From Actinomadura citrea (GTDB taxonomy: Bacteria; Actinomycetota; Actinomycetes; Streptosporangiales; Streptosporangiaceae), in assembly GCF_013409045.1 (NCBI RefSeq), contig NZ_JACCBT010000001.1, positions 3,906,001-3,970,000 on the forward strand: 64,000 bases of DNA, read 5' to 3'. Shown here piece after piece: positions 51,293 through 58,254 of the stretch. A program made the position numbers and the translations under genes. The first letter of the stretch is position 1, and the number at the start of each line of letters is the position of its first letter. The notes below the pieces were generated by a model. It was given only the letters and a program-made list of their open reading frames with translations, made no database searches and had not been told where the DNA came from.

Positions 51293-52756
51293 ATGACGGG
51301 AGCGGGCAGCGGACCGGGGCAGGCGGACGAGCTCCGCGAGGACGGGACGTCGCACTCCGCGGCGGTGGCGGCCCTGCTGGCGGGAGCCGCCGCCCTCGGC
51401 GGGTTCCTGTTCGGCTACGACTCCTCGGTGATCAACGGGACCGTCGACGCGCTCAAGGAGGAGTTCGGCCTCGGCGGCTTCGCGGTCGGCTTCGTGGTCT
51501 CCGCCGCGCTGCTCGGCTGCGCCGCCGGCGCCTGGTTCGCGGGGCCGCTGAGCGACCGGATCGGCCGGGTGCGGGTGATGCTCATCGCCGCCGGGCTGTT
51601 CGTGATCAGCTCGCTCGGCTCCGCGCTGGCCTTCAGCGCGGTCGACCTGACCGCCTGGCGGCTGGTCGGCGGCCTCGCCATCGGCGCCGCGTCGGTGATC
51701 GCCCCCGCCTACATCGCCGAGATCGCCCCGGCCGAGCTGCGCGGCCGGCTCGGCTCGCTGCAGCAGATGGCGATCGTGCTGGGCATCTTCGCCGCCCTCG
51801 TGGTCGACTACGTCATCGCGCGGGTGTCCGACGGCGGCGCGACCGGAACGTTCCCCTGGGGCGGCGGCGCGTGGCGGTGGATGTTCGCCAGCGCCGTCGT
51901 CCCGGCCGTGATGTACGGCGTGATCGCCACCACGATCCCCGAGTCGCCCCGCTACCTGGTCAAGAAGCACGAGACGGCCCGCGCGCGGCAGGTGCTGCGG
52001 CGCGTGATGGGCCGCGGCGACGTGGACGTGAAGATCACCGAGATCGGGCGGTCCATCGCCGTGGACCGGCCCGTCCGGCTCGGGGACCTGCGCGGCGACC
52101 GGCTCGGTCTGATGCCGATCGTGTGGGCCGGGATCCTGCTGTCGGTGTTCCAGCAGTTCGTCGGCATCAACGTGATCTTCTACTACTCCTCCTCGCTGTG
52201 GCAGGCCGTCGGCTTCTCCGAGAACGACGCGATGCTCACCTCGGTGATCAATTCGATCGTCAACGTGGCGTTCACGCTGGTCGCGATCGCGCTCGTCGAC
52301 CGGATCGGGCGGCGTCCGCTGCTGCTGGCCGGTGCCGCCGGCATGGCGGTCGCCCTCGGCACCCTCACGGTCTGCTTCGCGACCGCCCCCGTGGTGGACG
52401 GCAAGCCGGACCTCGGCGGCGTCGCCGGTCCCGTGGCGCTCGTCGCCGCCAACGTGTTCGTCGCCTCCTTCGCCGCGACGTGGGGGCCCGTCGTGTGGGT
52501 GATGCTCGGCGAGATGTTCAACAACTTCATCCGGGCGTCCGCCCTGGCCGTCGCCGCCGCCGCGCAGTGGCTCGCCAACTGGGTGATCACCACGACGTTC
52601 CCCGGCATCTCCGGCTTCTCCCTCGGCCTGGCCTACGGCCTCTACACGCTGTTCTCGATCCTGGCGTTCCTGTTCGTGCTGCGCGCCGTCCCCGAGACCA
52701 AGGGACGCGAACTGGAGGACATGGACGGCCTCGCCTCCCCGCGGTCCCGCGCGTGA
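51293..52756 (+). CDS. sugar porter family MFS transporter
   Basis: A 487-residue, 12-helix sugar/proton symporter. Sugar-porter signatures are present: FLFGYDSSVINGTVDALKEEF, the DRIGRVRV loop, PAYIAEIAPAELRGRLGSLQQ, PESPRYLV, QQFVGINVIFYYSSSLWQ, DRIGRRPLLL and the terminal VPETKGRELEDM. It probably imports a hexose or pentose. ATG 51293. Confidence 0.94.
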   Translation: MTGAGSGPGQADELREDGTSHSAAVAALLAGAAALGGFLFGYDSSVINGTVDALKEEFGLGGFAVGFVVSAALLGCAAGAWFAGPLSDRIGRVRVMLIAAGLFVISSLGSALAFSAVDLTAWRLVGGLAIGAASVIAPAYIAEIAPAELRGRLGSLQQMAIVLGIFAALVVDYVIARVSDGGATGTFPWGGGAWRWMFASAVVPAVMYGVIATTIPESPRYLVKKHETARARQVLRRVMGRGDVDVKITEIGRSIAVDRPVRLGDLRGDRLGLMPIVWAGILLSVFQQFVGINVIFYYSSSLWQAVGFSENDAMLTSVINSIVNVAFTLVAIALVDRIGRRPLLLAGAAGMAVALGTLTVCFATAPVVDGKPDLGGVAGPVALVAANVFVASFAATWGPVVWVMLGEMFNNFIRASALAVAAAAQWLANWVITTTFPGISGFSLGLAYGLYTLFSILAFLFVLRAVPETKGRELEDMDGLASPRSRA

Positions 52757-52785
52757 AAGGCCGGGCCGCGCGCCCGCCCATCGGT

Positions 52786-52791
52786 TACAGT
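52786..52791 (+). promoter_or_regulatory. -10 element of the thrS leader transcript
   Basis: TACAGT seven bases before ATG 52798 would give a leaderless leader-peptide mRNA. No clear -35 hexamer is seen in the GC-rich upstream sequence. Confidence 0.4.
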
Positions 52792-52797
52792 GGATGC

Positions 52798-52863
52798 ATG
52801 CCGCACGCGCTCGCAGAGACGACGACGCCGGGTCACTCCCGGCGCGACTGCGGCATGTCCTGA
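52798..52863 (+). CDS. thrS attenuator leader peptide with Thr-Thr-Thr
   Basis: A 21-residue ORF from ATG 52798 to TGA 52861-52863. Residues 8-10 are three consecutive ACG threonine codons (52819-52827), followed by a single Pro-Gly and an Arg pair. The codon run sits exactly at the 5' edge of the first attenuator helix. It is directly upstream of threonyl-tRNA synthetase, so ribosome stalling at Thr codons when charged tRNA-Thr is scarce is the obvious reading. Confidence 0.72.
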   Translation: MPHALAETTTPGHSRRDCGMS

Positions 52864-52910
52864 CATTGCACGCGGAAGGGCCCCGGGAGCGATCCCCGGG
52901 GCCCTTCCGC
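52826..52910 (+). promoter_or_regulatory. ribosome-mediated transcription attenuator of thrS
   Basis: Three alternative helices are present. Helix 1:2 is 52826-52832 with 52838-52844 (7 bp, loop TCACT). Helix 2:3 is CTCCCGG (52836-52842) with CCGGGAG (52883-52889), a 7-bp antiterminator. Helix 3:4 is the terminator, 52872-52887 with 52895-52910 (16 bp perfect, loop AGCGATC). Helix 2:3 excludes both others. A further 9-bp pairing joins 52797-52805 to 52849-52857, the two ends of the leader ORF. Confidence 0.72.
52872..52910 (+). terminator. 16-bp terminator stem in the thrS leader
   Basis: The left arm 52872-52887 (centre AAGGGCCCCGGG) is fully complementary to 52895-52910. It is the longest perfect stem noted in the window and lies nine bases after the leader stop codon, 130 bases before the thrS GTG. 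Confidence 0.8.
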
Positions 52911-53040
52911 CGTCCGGGGACGCCGCGGGCCCTCCACCGACCGAGAGGAGCGGCGGATGGAACCGGATGCGTCCGGGGGACACCCCGAGTCGATAGCATC
53001 GGACCCCGTTGACCCCGACCCATCATCGCGAGGAGTACCC

Positions 53041-55020
53041 GTGTCCACCGTGTCTGAGCTGCGCATCACCCTCGACGGGAGCGAGCGGGCGGTGCCGGCG
53101 GGCACCACCGCGGGCCAGGCACTGGAGGCCGACGGCCGCACCGTGATCGCCGCCCGCGTCAACGGCGAGCTGCGCGACCTCGCCGGCGAGCTGCGCGACG
53201 GCGACGCGGTCGAGCCGGTCGAGATCGGCTCGGGCGACGGCCGGGCCATCATGCGGCACTCCGCCGCGCACGTGATGGCGCAGGCCGTCCAGGAGCTGTT
53301 CCCCGAGGCGAGGCTGGGCATCGGCCCGCCGGTGGAGAACGGTTTCTACTACGACTTCGACGTCCCCGAGCCCTTCACCCCCGACGACCTCAAGCGCATC
53401 GAGAAGCGGATGCGCGAGATCGTCAAGCAGGGGCAGCGGTTCTCCCGCCGTCCCATTTCCGACGTGGACGCGCGCGCCGAGCTGGCCGACGAGCCCTACA
53501 AGCTGGAGCTGATCGGGCTGAAGGGGGCCGGCCCGGACGCGGCCGACGGCGCCGAGGTCGAGGTGGGCGGCGGTGAGCTGACCATCTACGACAACCTGGA
53601 CGCCAAGTCCGGCGAGCTGCGCTGGAAGGACCTGTGCCGCGGCCCGCACCTGCCGTCCACCCGGGTCATCCCCGCCTTCAAGCTGATGCGCTCGGGCGGC
53701 GCCTACTGGCGCGGCAGCGAGAAGAACCCGCAGCTGCAGCGGATCTACGGCACCGCCTGGGAGTCCCGCGAGAAGCAGGACGAGTACCTGCGGTTCCTGG
53801 AGGAGGCCGAGAAGCGCGACCACCGCCGCCTCGGCGCCGAGCTCGACCTTTTCTCCTTCCCGAACGAGATCGGCAGCGGCCTCGCCGTCTTCCACCCGAA
53901 GGGCGGAGCCGTCCGCAAGGTGATGGAGGACTACTCGCGCCGCCGGCACGAGGAGGAGGGGTACGAGTTCGTCAACACCCCGCACATCACCAAGGGCCAC
54001 CTGTTCGAGACCTCCGGGCACCTCGGCTGGTACAAGGACGACATGTTCCCCGCCATGGAGGTCGACGGCGGCGACTACTACCTCAAGCCGATGAACTGCC
54101 CGATGCACAACCTGATCTTCCGGGCGCGCGGCCGGTCCTACCGGGAGCTGCCGATGCGGCTGTTCGAGTTCGGGTCGGTGTACCGGTACGAGAAGTCGGG
54201 CGTCGTGCACGGCCTCACCCGCGTGCGGGGCATGACCCAGGACGACGCGCACATCTACTGCACCGAGGACCAGATGGGCGAGGAGATCAAGCGGCTCCTC
54301 GACTTCGTCCTCGGCCTCCTGCGCGACTACGGCCTGAACGAGTTCTACCTGGAGCTGTCCACCCGCGACGAGTCCGACAAGTTCATCGGCTCGGACGCGA
54401 TGTGGGAGAAGGCCACCGCCGCCCTCCGCGACGCCGCCGAGGCCACCGGGCTCGACCTCGTCCCCGACCCGGGCGGCGCGGCGTTCTACGGCCCCAAGAT
54501 CTCCGTGCAGGCCAAGGACGCGATCGGGCGCACCTGGCAGCTGTCGACCATCCAGGTCGACCCCAACCAGCCCGAGCGGTTCGGCCTGGAGTACCAGGCG
54601 GCCGACGGCACCCGGCAGCGGCCCATGATGCTGCACCGGGCGCTGTTCGGGTCGATCGAGCGGTTCTTCGGCGTGCTGCTGGAGCACTACGCGGGCGCGA
54701 TGCCGCCGTGGCTGGCGCCGGTGCAGGCGGTCGGCATCCCGATCGGCGACGCCCACGCCCCGCACCTGGAGAAGGTCGCCGCGCGGCTGCGCGAGCACGG
54801 CCTGCGCGTCGAGGTCGACGCCTCCTCCGACCGGATGCAGAAGAAGATCCGCAACGCGCAGAAGCAGAAGGTCCCGTACATGCTGATCGCGGGCGACGAC
54901 GACGTCGCCAAGGACGCGGTGTCGTTCCGGTACCGCAGCGGCGAGCAGAAGAACGGCGTCCCGATCGACGCCGCGGTCGAGGAGATCGTCGAGGCCGTGC
55001 GGACCCGCGTGCAGATCTGA
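53041..55020 (+). CDS. thrS: threonyl-tRNA synthetase
   Basis: A 659-residue class II synthetase. It has a TGS domain (about 5-62), an editing domain with HSAAHVMAQAVQELFP (His73 and His77) and LCRGPHLPST, and a catalytic core with the zinc ligands in KPMNCPMHNLIF and VHGLTRVRGMTQDDAHIY. FYGPKISVQAKDAIGRTWQLSTIQVD is motif 2-3 material, and the C-terminal anticodon domain follows. GTG 53041 (GAGGAG upstream) fits the family start; an in-frame ATG at 52957 with its own GAGAGGAG would add 28 residues. It is controlled by the upstream attenuator. First gene of a region conserved next to pgsA-pimA in mycobacteria. Confidence 0.96.
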   Translation: MSTVSELRITLDGSERAVPAGTTAGQALEADGRTVIAARVNGELRDLAGELRDGDAVEPVEIGSGDGRAIMRHSAAHVMAQAVQELFPEARLGIGPPVENGFYYDFDVPEPFTPDDLKRIEKRMREIVKQGQRFSRRPISDVDARAELADEPYKLELIGLKGAGPDAADGAEVEVGGGELTIYDNLDAKSGELRWKDLCRGPHLPSTRVIPAFKLMRSGGAYWRGSEKNPQLQRIYGTAWESREKQDEYLRFLEEAEKRDHRRLGAELDLFSFPNEIGSGLAVFHPKGGAVRKVMEDYSRRRHEEEGYEFVNTPHITKGHLFETSGHLGWYKDDMFPAMEVDGGDYYLKPMNCPMHNLIFRARGRSYRELPMRLFEFGSVYRYEKSGVVHGLTRVRGMTQDDAHIYCTEDQMGEEIKRLLDFVLGLLRDYGLNEFYLELSTRDESDKFIGSDAMWEKATAALRDAAEATGLDLVPDPGGAAFYGPKISVQAKDAIGRTWQLSTIQVDPNQPERFGLEYQAADGTRQRPMMLHRALFGSIERFFGVLLEHYAGAMPPWLAPVQAVGIPIGDAHAPHLEKVAARLREHGLRVEVDASSDRMQKKIRNAQKQKVPYMLIAGDDDVAKDAVSFRYRSGEQKNGVPIDAAVEEIVEAVRTRVQI

Positions 55021-55126
55021 GCCCCGCCGGGTCGTGCCCGCCCCGCGCGAGCGCGGCCCGGAAGTGGCGCGCGCCCGGAGTTGGTAGCCTCATCGATCAC
55101 GTTCGAGGACCGGGGAGACAGCGGAG

Positions 55127-55726
55127 ATGAAGTCCAGGAGGCCGGGGCGGCGGGGGCGGTCGCTCTGGCTCCGGATCGCCGGTTACACCGGCACCCTGGC
55201 GCTCGTCGCAGCCGCCGTCATCGTGCTCCTCATGCCGCTGATGGACGACGGCACGAAGGGCGCCGCCGGCGGGACGGCGAGCCCGTCCGCGCCGGGCGCG
55301 CAGACGGGCCTTCCCGGAGGCGGGGGCCTGCCCATGACCCCCACCGGCCCCGCCCCGCAGCAGAACGGGAGCGGCCAGCCCTATCCGGGCGGTGGAGGCG
55401 GCGGGTCCGGCGGCCAGGGCGGCGGACCGCAGATCCCTCCCCAGAACGGCTCGGGCGGCGTCGCCGCCTGCCCGAAGGGGACGGCGTACTACCGGGCCAC
55501 CTCCACGGGCGTGGACGTCGTCATCGCGGTCTCCGCCAGCGGAGCGATCCGGGCGGAGCTGTCGCTGCGGGGGCAGGAGCCCAAGGCCCAGCAGACCACC
55601 GTGCGCAGCGGCGGGCCGCAGACGTTCCACTTCACGGGCGTCGCGCCGCAACTGGTCGAGCGCGTCAAGGTCACCACGATCTCGGTGGGGGGCGGCATGC
55701 AGAACTGCTACGCCCGCGCCGCCTGA
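55127..55726 (+). CDS. membrane-anchored extracytoplasmic hypothetical protein
   Basis: A 199-residue protein. A basic N-terminus is followed by one transmembrane helix (about 16-37), a Gly/Pro/Gln-rich linker (about 45-110) and a compact beta-rich domain (about 115-199) with two Cys (in VAACPKG and MQNCYARAA) that could form a disulfide outside the cell. I do not recognise the family. Its 3' end overlaps the convergent Asp23/Gls24 gene by 19 bases. Confidence 0.7.
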   Translation: MKSRRPGRRGRSLWLRIAGYTGTLALVAAAVIVLLMPLMDDGTKGAAGGTASPSAPGAQTGLPGGGGLPMTPTGPAPQQNGSGQPYPGGGGGGSGGQGGGPQIPPQNGSGGVAACPKGTAYYRATSTGVDVVIAVSASGAIRAELSLRGQEPKAQQTTVRSGGPQTFHFTGVAPQLVERVKVTTISVGGGMQNCYARAA

Positions 55727-56364
55727 CGGACGTCCTCGACGGACACGTTGACGGCGGCGACCCGCGTCCCCAGCATCATGCCCGCCACCCGCGCCACGTT
55801 CGCCTTCACCTTCGTCGCCACGTCCTTGATCACCAGGCCGTACTCGACGGCGATGGCGACGTCCAGCGTGACCTCGTCGTCGTTCTGGACGACGCGCACG
55901 CCCGTCGCGGCCGGCTCGTCCTGGACGGTGAGGCCGGCGACGCCCTCCACCTCCAGCGCGGCGAACGCGGCGATCTTCCCGATCACCGCGTTGCCGATCG
56001 TGATGCGGCCGTCCACCGGCGCGCTGAGGTCGCCGGACGAGCCGTGCATCGTCATCGGCACCGCGTTCGGCCCCGACGACAGCACGCTCCGCGGGGGCGG
56101 GACCGACTGCGGTGCCGCGGTCGCGGGAGGTGCGGAAAGCGGCGCCCGCTGCGGCATCCCCGGGATCGGCGCGCCCTGCGACGGCATGCCCGGGGACGGC
56201 GTGCCCGGGGACGGCGTGCCCGGGGAGACCGTGCCGTGCGACGGCATGCCGGGGGGAGGGTCCGTCTCCGGGCGGCCGGCGGGCGCCCCGGGGAACCGCG
56301 GTCCGGGTTTGGCCCCCGGTCCCTGCTCGGCGTTCCCGGTCTGGCGCTTGTCGAGCCCGGTCAT
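55708..56364 (-). CDS. Asp23/Gls24 family envelope stress protein with Pro-rich repeat N-terminus
   Basis: A 218-residue protein. The N-terminal half is a low-complexity Pro/Gly/Met/Ser region with PGTPS/PGMPS repeats. The C-terminal half (about 115-218) is an Asp23 domain: RITIGNAVIGKIAAFAALEVEGVAGL, the VRVVQNDDEVTLDVAIAVEYG strand and the AANVARV-like helix. Asp23/Gls24 proteins are small membrane-associated envelope-stress factors in Gram-positives. ATG 56364. It is an insertion, relative to mycobacteria, between thrS and the HIT gene. Confidence 0.87.
   Translation of the reverse strand: MTGLDKRQTGNAEQGPGAKPGPRFPGAPAGRPETDPPPGMPSHGTVSPGTPSPGTPSPGMPSQGAPIPGMPQRAPLSAPPATAAPQSVPPPRSVLSSGPNAVPMTMHGSSGDLSAPVDGRITIGNAVIGKIAAFAALEVEGVAGLTVQDEPAATGVRVVQNDDEVTLDVAIAVEYGLVIKDVATKVKANVARVAGMMLGTRVAAVNVSVEDVRQAARA
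56183..56227. repeat. 15-bp tandem repeat inside the Asp23 gene
   Basis: Three near-identical 15-base units (GGCATGCCCGGGGAC, GGCGTGCCCGGGGAC, GGCGTGCCCGGGGAG) encode PGTPS-type pentapeptides on the minus strand. Copy number could vary by slippage. Confidence 0.7.
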
Positions 56365-56552
56365 GATCGCTCCCTGCGGTTCGGTCGGGTGACCATGGTG
56401 TCGGAGCGACGCGCGGAACGTCACGCAGGCACCGGATCGCGGGCGCGTCCGAAGACCCGCCGACGGGCCATGCTAAGGGATCCCGGCTACAGGTCCGAGG
56501 GCGTCTCTCTCTATGCTGCTGGTCAGGCCGTGAACAAAAGGAGACCGCCGCC

Positions 56553-57182
56553 TTGAGCGCAGAGCCGGAGGAGTCCGTGGTGCAGCAGGGGCGCGAGGAC
56601 GCGCCCGGGGCCGGTGCCGGGAACGAGCGCACGCCCCGCTTCGAGGAGCAGAGGGGCGGCGCGGGCACGCCCGACAACTTCCAGCGGCTCTGGACCCCGC
56701 ACCGGATGGCCTACATCAAGGGCGAGAACAAGCCCACGGGCGGGGGATCGGGCGACGGCTGCCCGTTCTGCGAGATCCCGAAGATGACCGACGAGGAGGG
56801 GCTCGTCGTGGCCCGCGGGGAGTCGGTGTTCACGGTGCTGAACCTCTACCCCTACAACTCCGGGCACCTGATGGTCGTCCCGTACCGGCACGTCGCCGAC
56901 TACACCGACCTCGAAGAGCCGGAGTACGTGGAGCTGGCGACGTTCACGCAGCGGTCCCTGACGGCGCTGCGCAAGGCGAGCGGCGCGCAGGGCTTCAACG
57001 TCGGCATGAACCTCGGTCTCGTCGCCGGCGCCGGCATCGCGTCCCACCTGCACCAGCACGTCGTCCCGCGCTGGGGAGGCGACACGAACTTCATGCCGGT
57101 CGTCGGGCACACCAAGGTGCTGCCGCAGCTCCTGCGCGACACCCGCCAGATGCTCGCCGACGCCTGGCCGCACGACGCCTGA
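56553..57182 (+). CDS. HIT-family AP4A phosphorylase-like protein
   Basis: A 209-residue HIT-domain protein. NFQRLWTPHRMAYIKGE, CPFCEIPKMTDEEGLVVARG, LNLYPYNSGHLMVVPYRHV and the catalytic HLHQHVVPRWGGDTNFM match the mycobacterial diadenosine-tetraphosphate phosphorylase group (Rv2613c-like). The N-terminal about 35 residues are an acidic extension. The start is TTG 56553 with AAAGGAG upstream. In mycobacteria this gene lies between thrS and pgsA1, as here apart from inserted genes. Confidence 0.88.
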   Translation: MSAEPEESVVQQGREDAPGAGAGNERTPRFEEQRGGAGTPDNFQRLWTPHRMAYIKGENKPTGGGSGDGCPFCEIPKMTDEEGLVVARGESVFTVLNLYPYNSGHLMVVPYRHVADYTDLEEPEYVELATFTQRSLTALRKASGAQGFNVGMNLGLVAGAGIASHLHQHVVPRWGGDTNFMPVVGHTKVLPQLLRDTRQMLADAWPHDA

Positions 57183-57208
57183 CCGTCCGCCCGGGCGGGC
57201 CGGCGGGC

Positions 57209-58075
57209 CTAGGCGGGAGGCGCGGCGCGCCGCAGTCCCACGTCGCCCGGCGGGCGGGGCGGGGCCTGCGAGGCGCTCATCAGCTCCGAGACCGTGACGA
57301 ACTCGAAGCCCTTGGCGCGCAGGCCCCGGATCATCGGGACGAGGTTGCGCAGCGCGACCAGGCGGTCGTGGTGGCCGGTGTCGTGCGCGAGCAGGATCGT
57401 GCCGGGCCCGGTGTTGCCGACGATGTAGTCCACCAGGGCCGGCGGGTCGTCCTCGTAGGTCTTCTCCAGCATCTTGATCGACCACAGCGCGATGTCGTAC
57501 TCGAACCGGCACGCGGCGCTCAGCGTGGTCCCGCCCAGATGGCCGAACGGGGGCCGCAGGAGCCGGGGCTCCTTGCCGACGATCCGCCCGATGGCGTTGT
57601 GGGCGCGCCGCAGTTGCTCCAGGGCCCGCTCGTCGGAGAGGCGCGACAAGTCCTGGTGCTGCCAGGTGTGGTTGCCGGCCTCGTGCCGGTCCATCCGCCC
57701 GTGCACGAGCCGGGCGTGCCGGACGAGACGCTCCCCGACTAGGAAGAACGTGGCCTTGACCCGCTCGGCGTCCAGGATGTCGTGCACCATGGGCGTCCAG
57801 TTGTGCATCGGCCCGTCGTCGAAGGTGAGGGCGACGAGCTTCTGGGCGGTGTCGACGCCCCAGACCACGTCGACGTGCGCGCTCCCGGGCCGCCACGGAC
57901 CGGCGATGGGGACCGCCATCGCCGACGAGGGCGGGTTCCCTGACCCGACCACGGCGTCGACCGCCTCCGCCCCCGCGCCCAGCGTGACCGCTCCGGCGGC
58001 CGCCAGACCGAACCCCTTGATGAACGCCCGGCGTCCGGGGGCGGCCGGGCTCCGGGGGTCGTCCACGTTTTCCAT
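57209..58075 (-). CDS. Tat-exported polysaccharide deacetylase
   Basis: A 288-residue secreted NodB-domain enzyme. The N-terminus carries a twin-arginine signal (GRRAFIKGFGLAAAG). Catalytic features are LTFDDGPMHNWTP (Asp-Asp), the metal His pair in HEAGNHTWQHQDLS, RPPFGHLGGTT and a late LLAHDTGHHD. It deacetylates a GlcNAc-containing polymer, most likely peptidoglycan or a cell-wall glycan. ATG 58075. It follows the EF-G-like gene on the same strand, but a strong terminator separates them. Confidence 0.9.
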   Translation of the reverse strand: MENVDDPRSPAAPGRRAFIKGFGLAAAGAVTLGAGAEAVDAVVGSGNPPSSAMAVPIAGPWRPGSAHVDVVWGVDTAQKLVALTFDDGPMHNWTPMVHDILDAERVKATFFLVGERLVRHARLVHGRMDRHEAGNHTWQHQDLSRLSDERALEQLRRAHNAIGRIVGKEPRLLRPPFGHLGGTTLSAACRFEYDIALWSIKMLEKTYEDDPPALVDYIVGNTGPGTILLAHDTGHHDRLVALRNLVPMIRGLRAKGFEFVTVSELMSASQAPPRPPGDVGLRRAAPPA

Positions 58076-58208
58076 TGTGCGACCACGATGCCACCGCGGA
58101 CCCGCCCTGATCATCGGCCCTGCGGCCGAATCGAGGGTCACCCTGCGGGATGAGCCCGGCTCCCCCCGAGGTCGCGTCCGCGGGCGCCGGGCGTCACCGT
58201 GGCGGAGG

Positions 58209-58240
58209 GGACGGGGCCCGGCCCGCGCCGGGCCCCGTCC
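58209..58240 (-). terminator. 14-bp terminator after the EF-G-like gene
   Basis: GGACGGGGCCCGGC (58209-58222) pairs perfectly with 58227-58240 around a CCGC tetraloop, 15 bases past the stop. Confidence 0.8.
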
Positions 58241-58254
58241 GCGGGCGCGGGCGG

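Noticed and set aside
52794..53012. Alternative ORF from ATG 52794 through the attenuator
   Set aside because: Arg/Pro-rich translation without similarity; it crosses the terminator stem. The +4 frame with three Thr codons and a stop just before the stem is more sensible.
52757..53040. T-box riboswitch upstream of thrS
   Set aside because: No T-box consensus (GGTGGNACCGCG-like) or specifier stem is visible. The Thr-codon leader and alternative helices explain the terminator better.
52957..53040. Upstream ATG as the start of ThrRS
   Set aside because: It has a fair RBS, but the extra 28 residues are outside the TGS domain and not family-like. GTG 53041 with GAGGAG places His73/His77 at the usual editing-site positions. 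Not fully excluded.
56161..56260. Short-repeat region considered as a possible CRISPR or satellite
   Set aside because: Only three contiguous 15-base units in a coding frame, with no spacers; it encodes Pro-rich pentapeptides.
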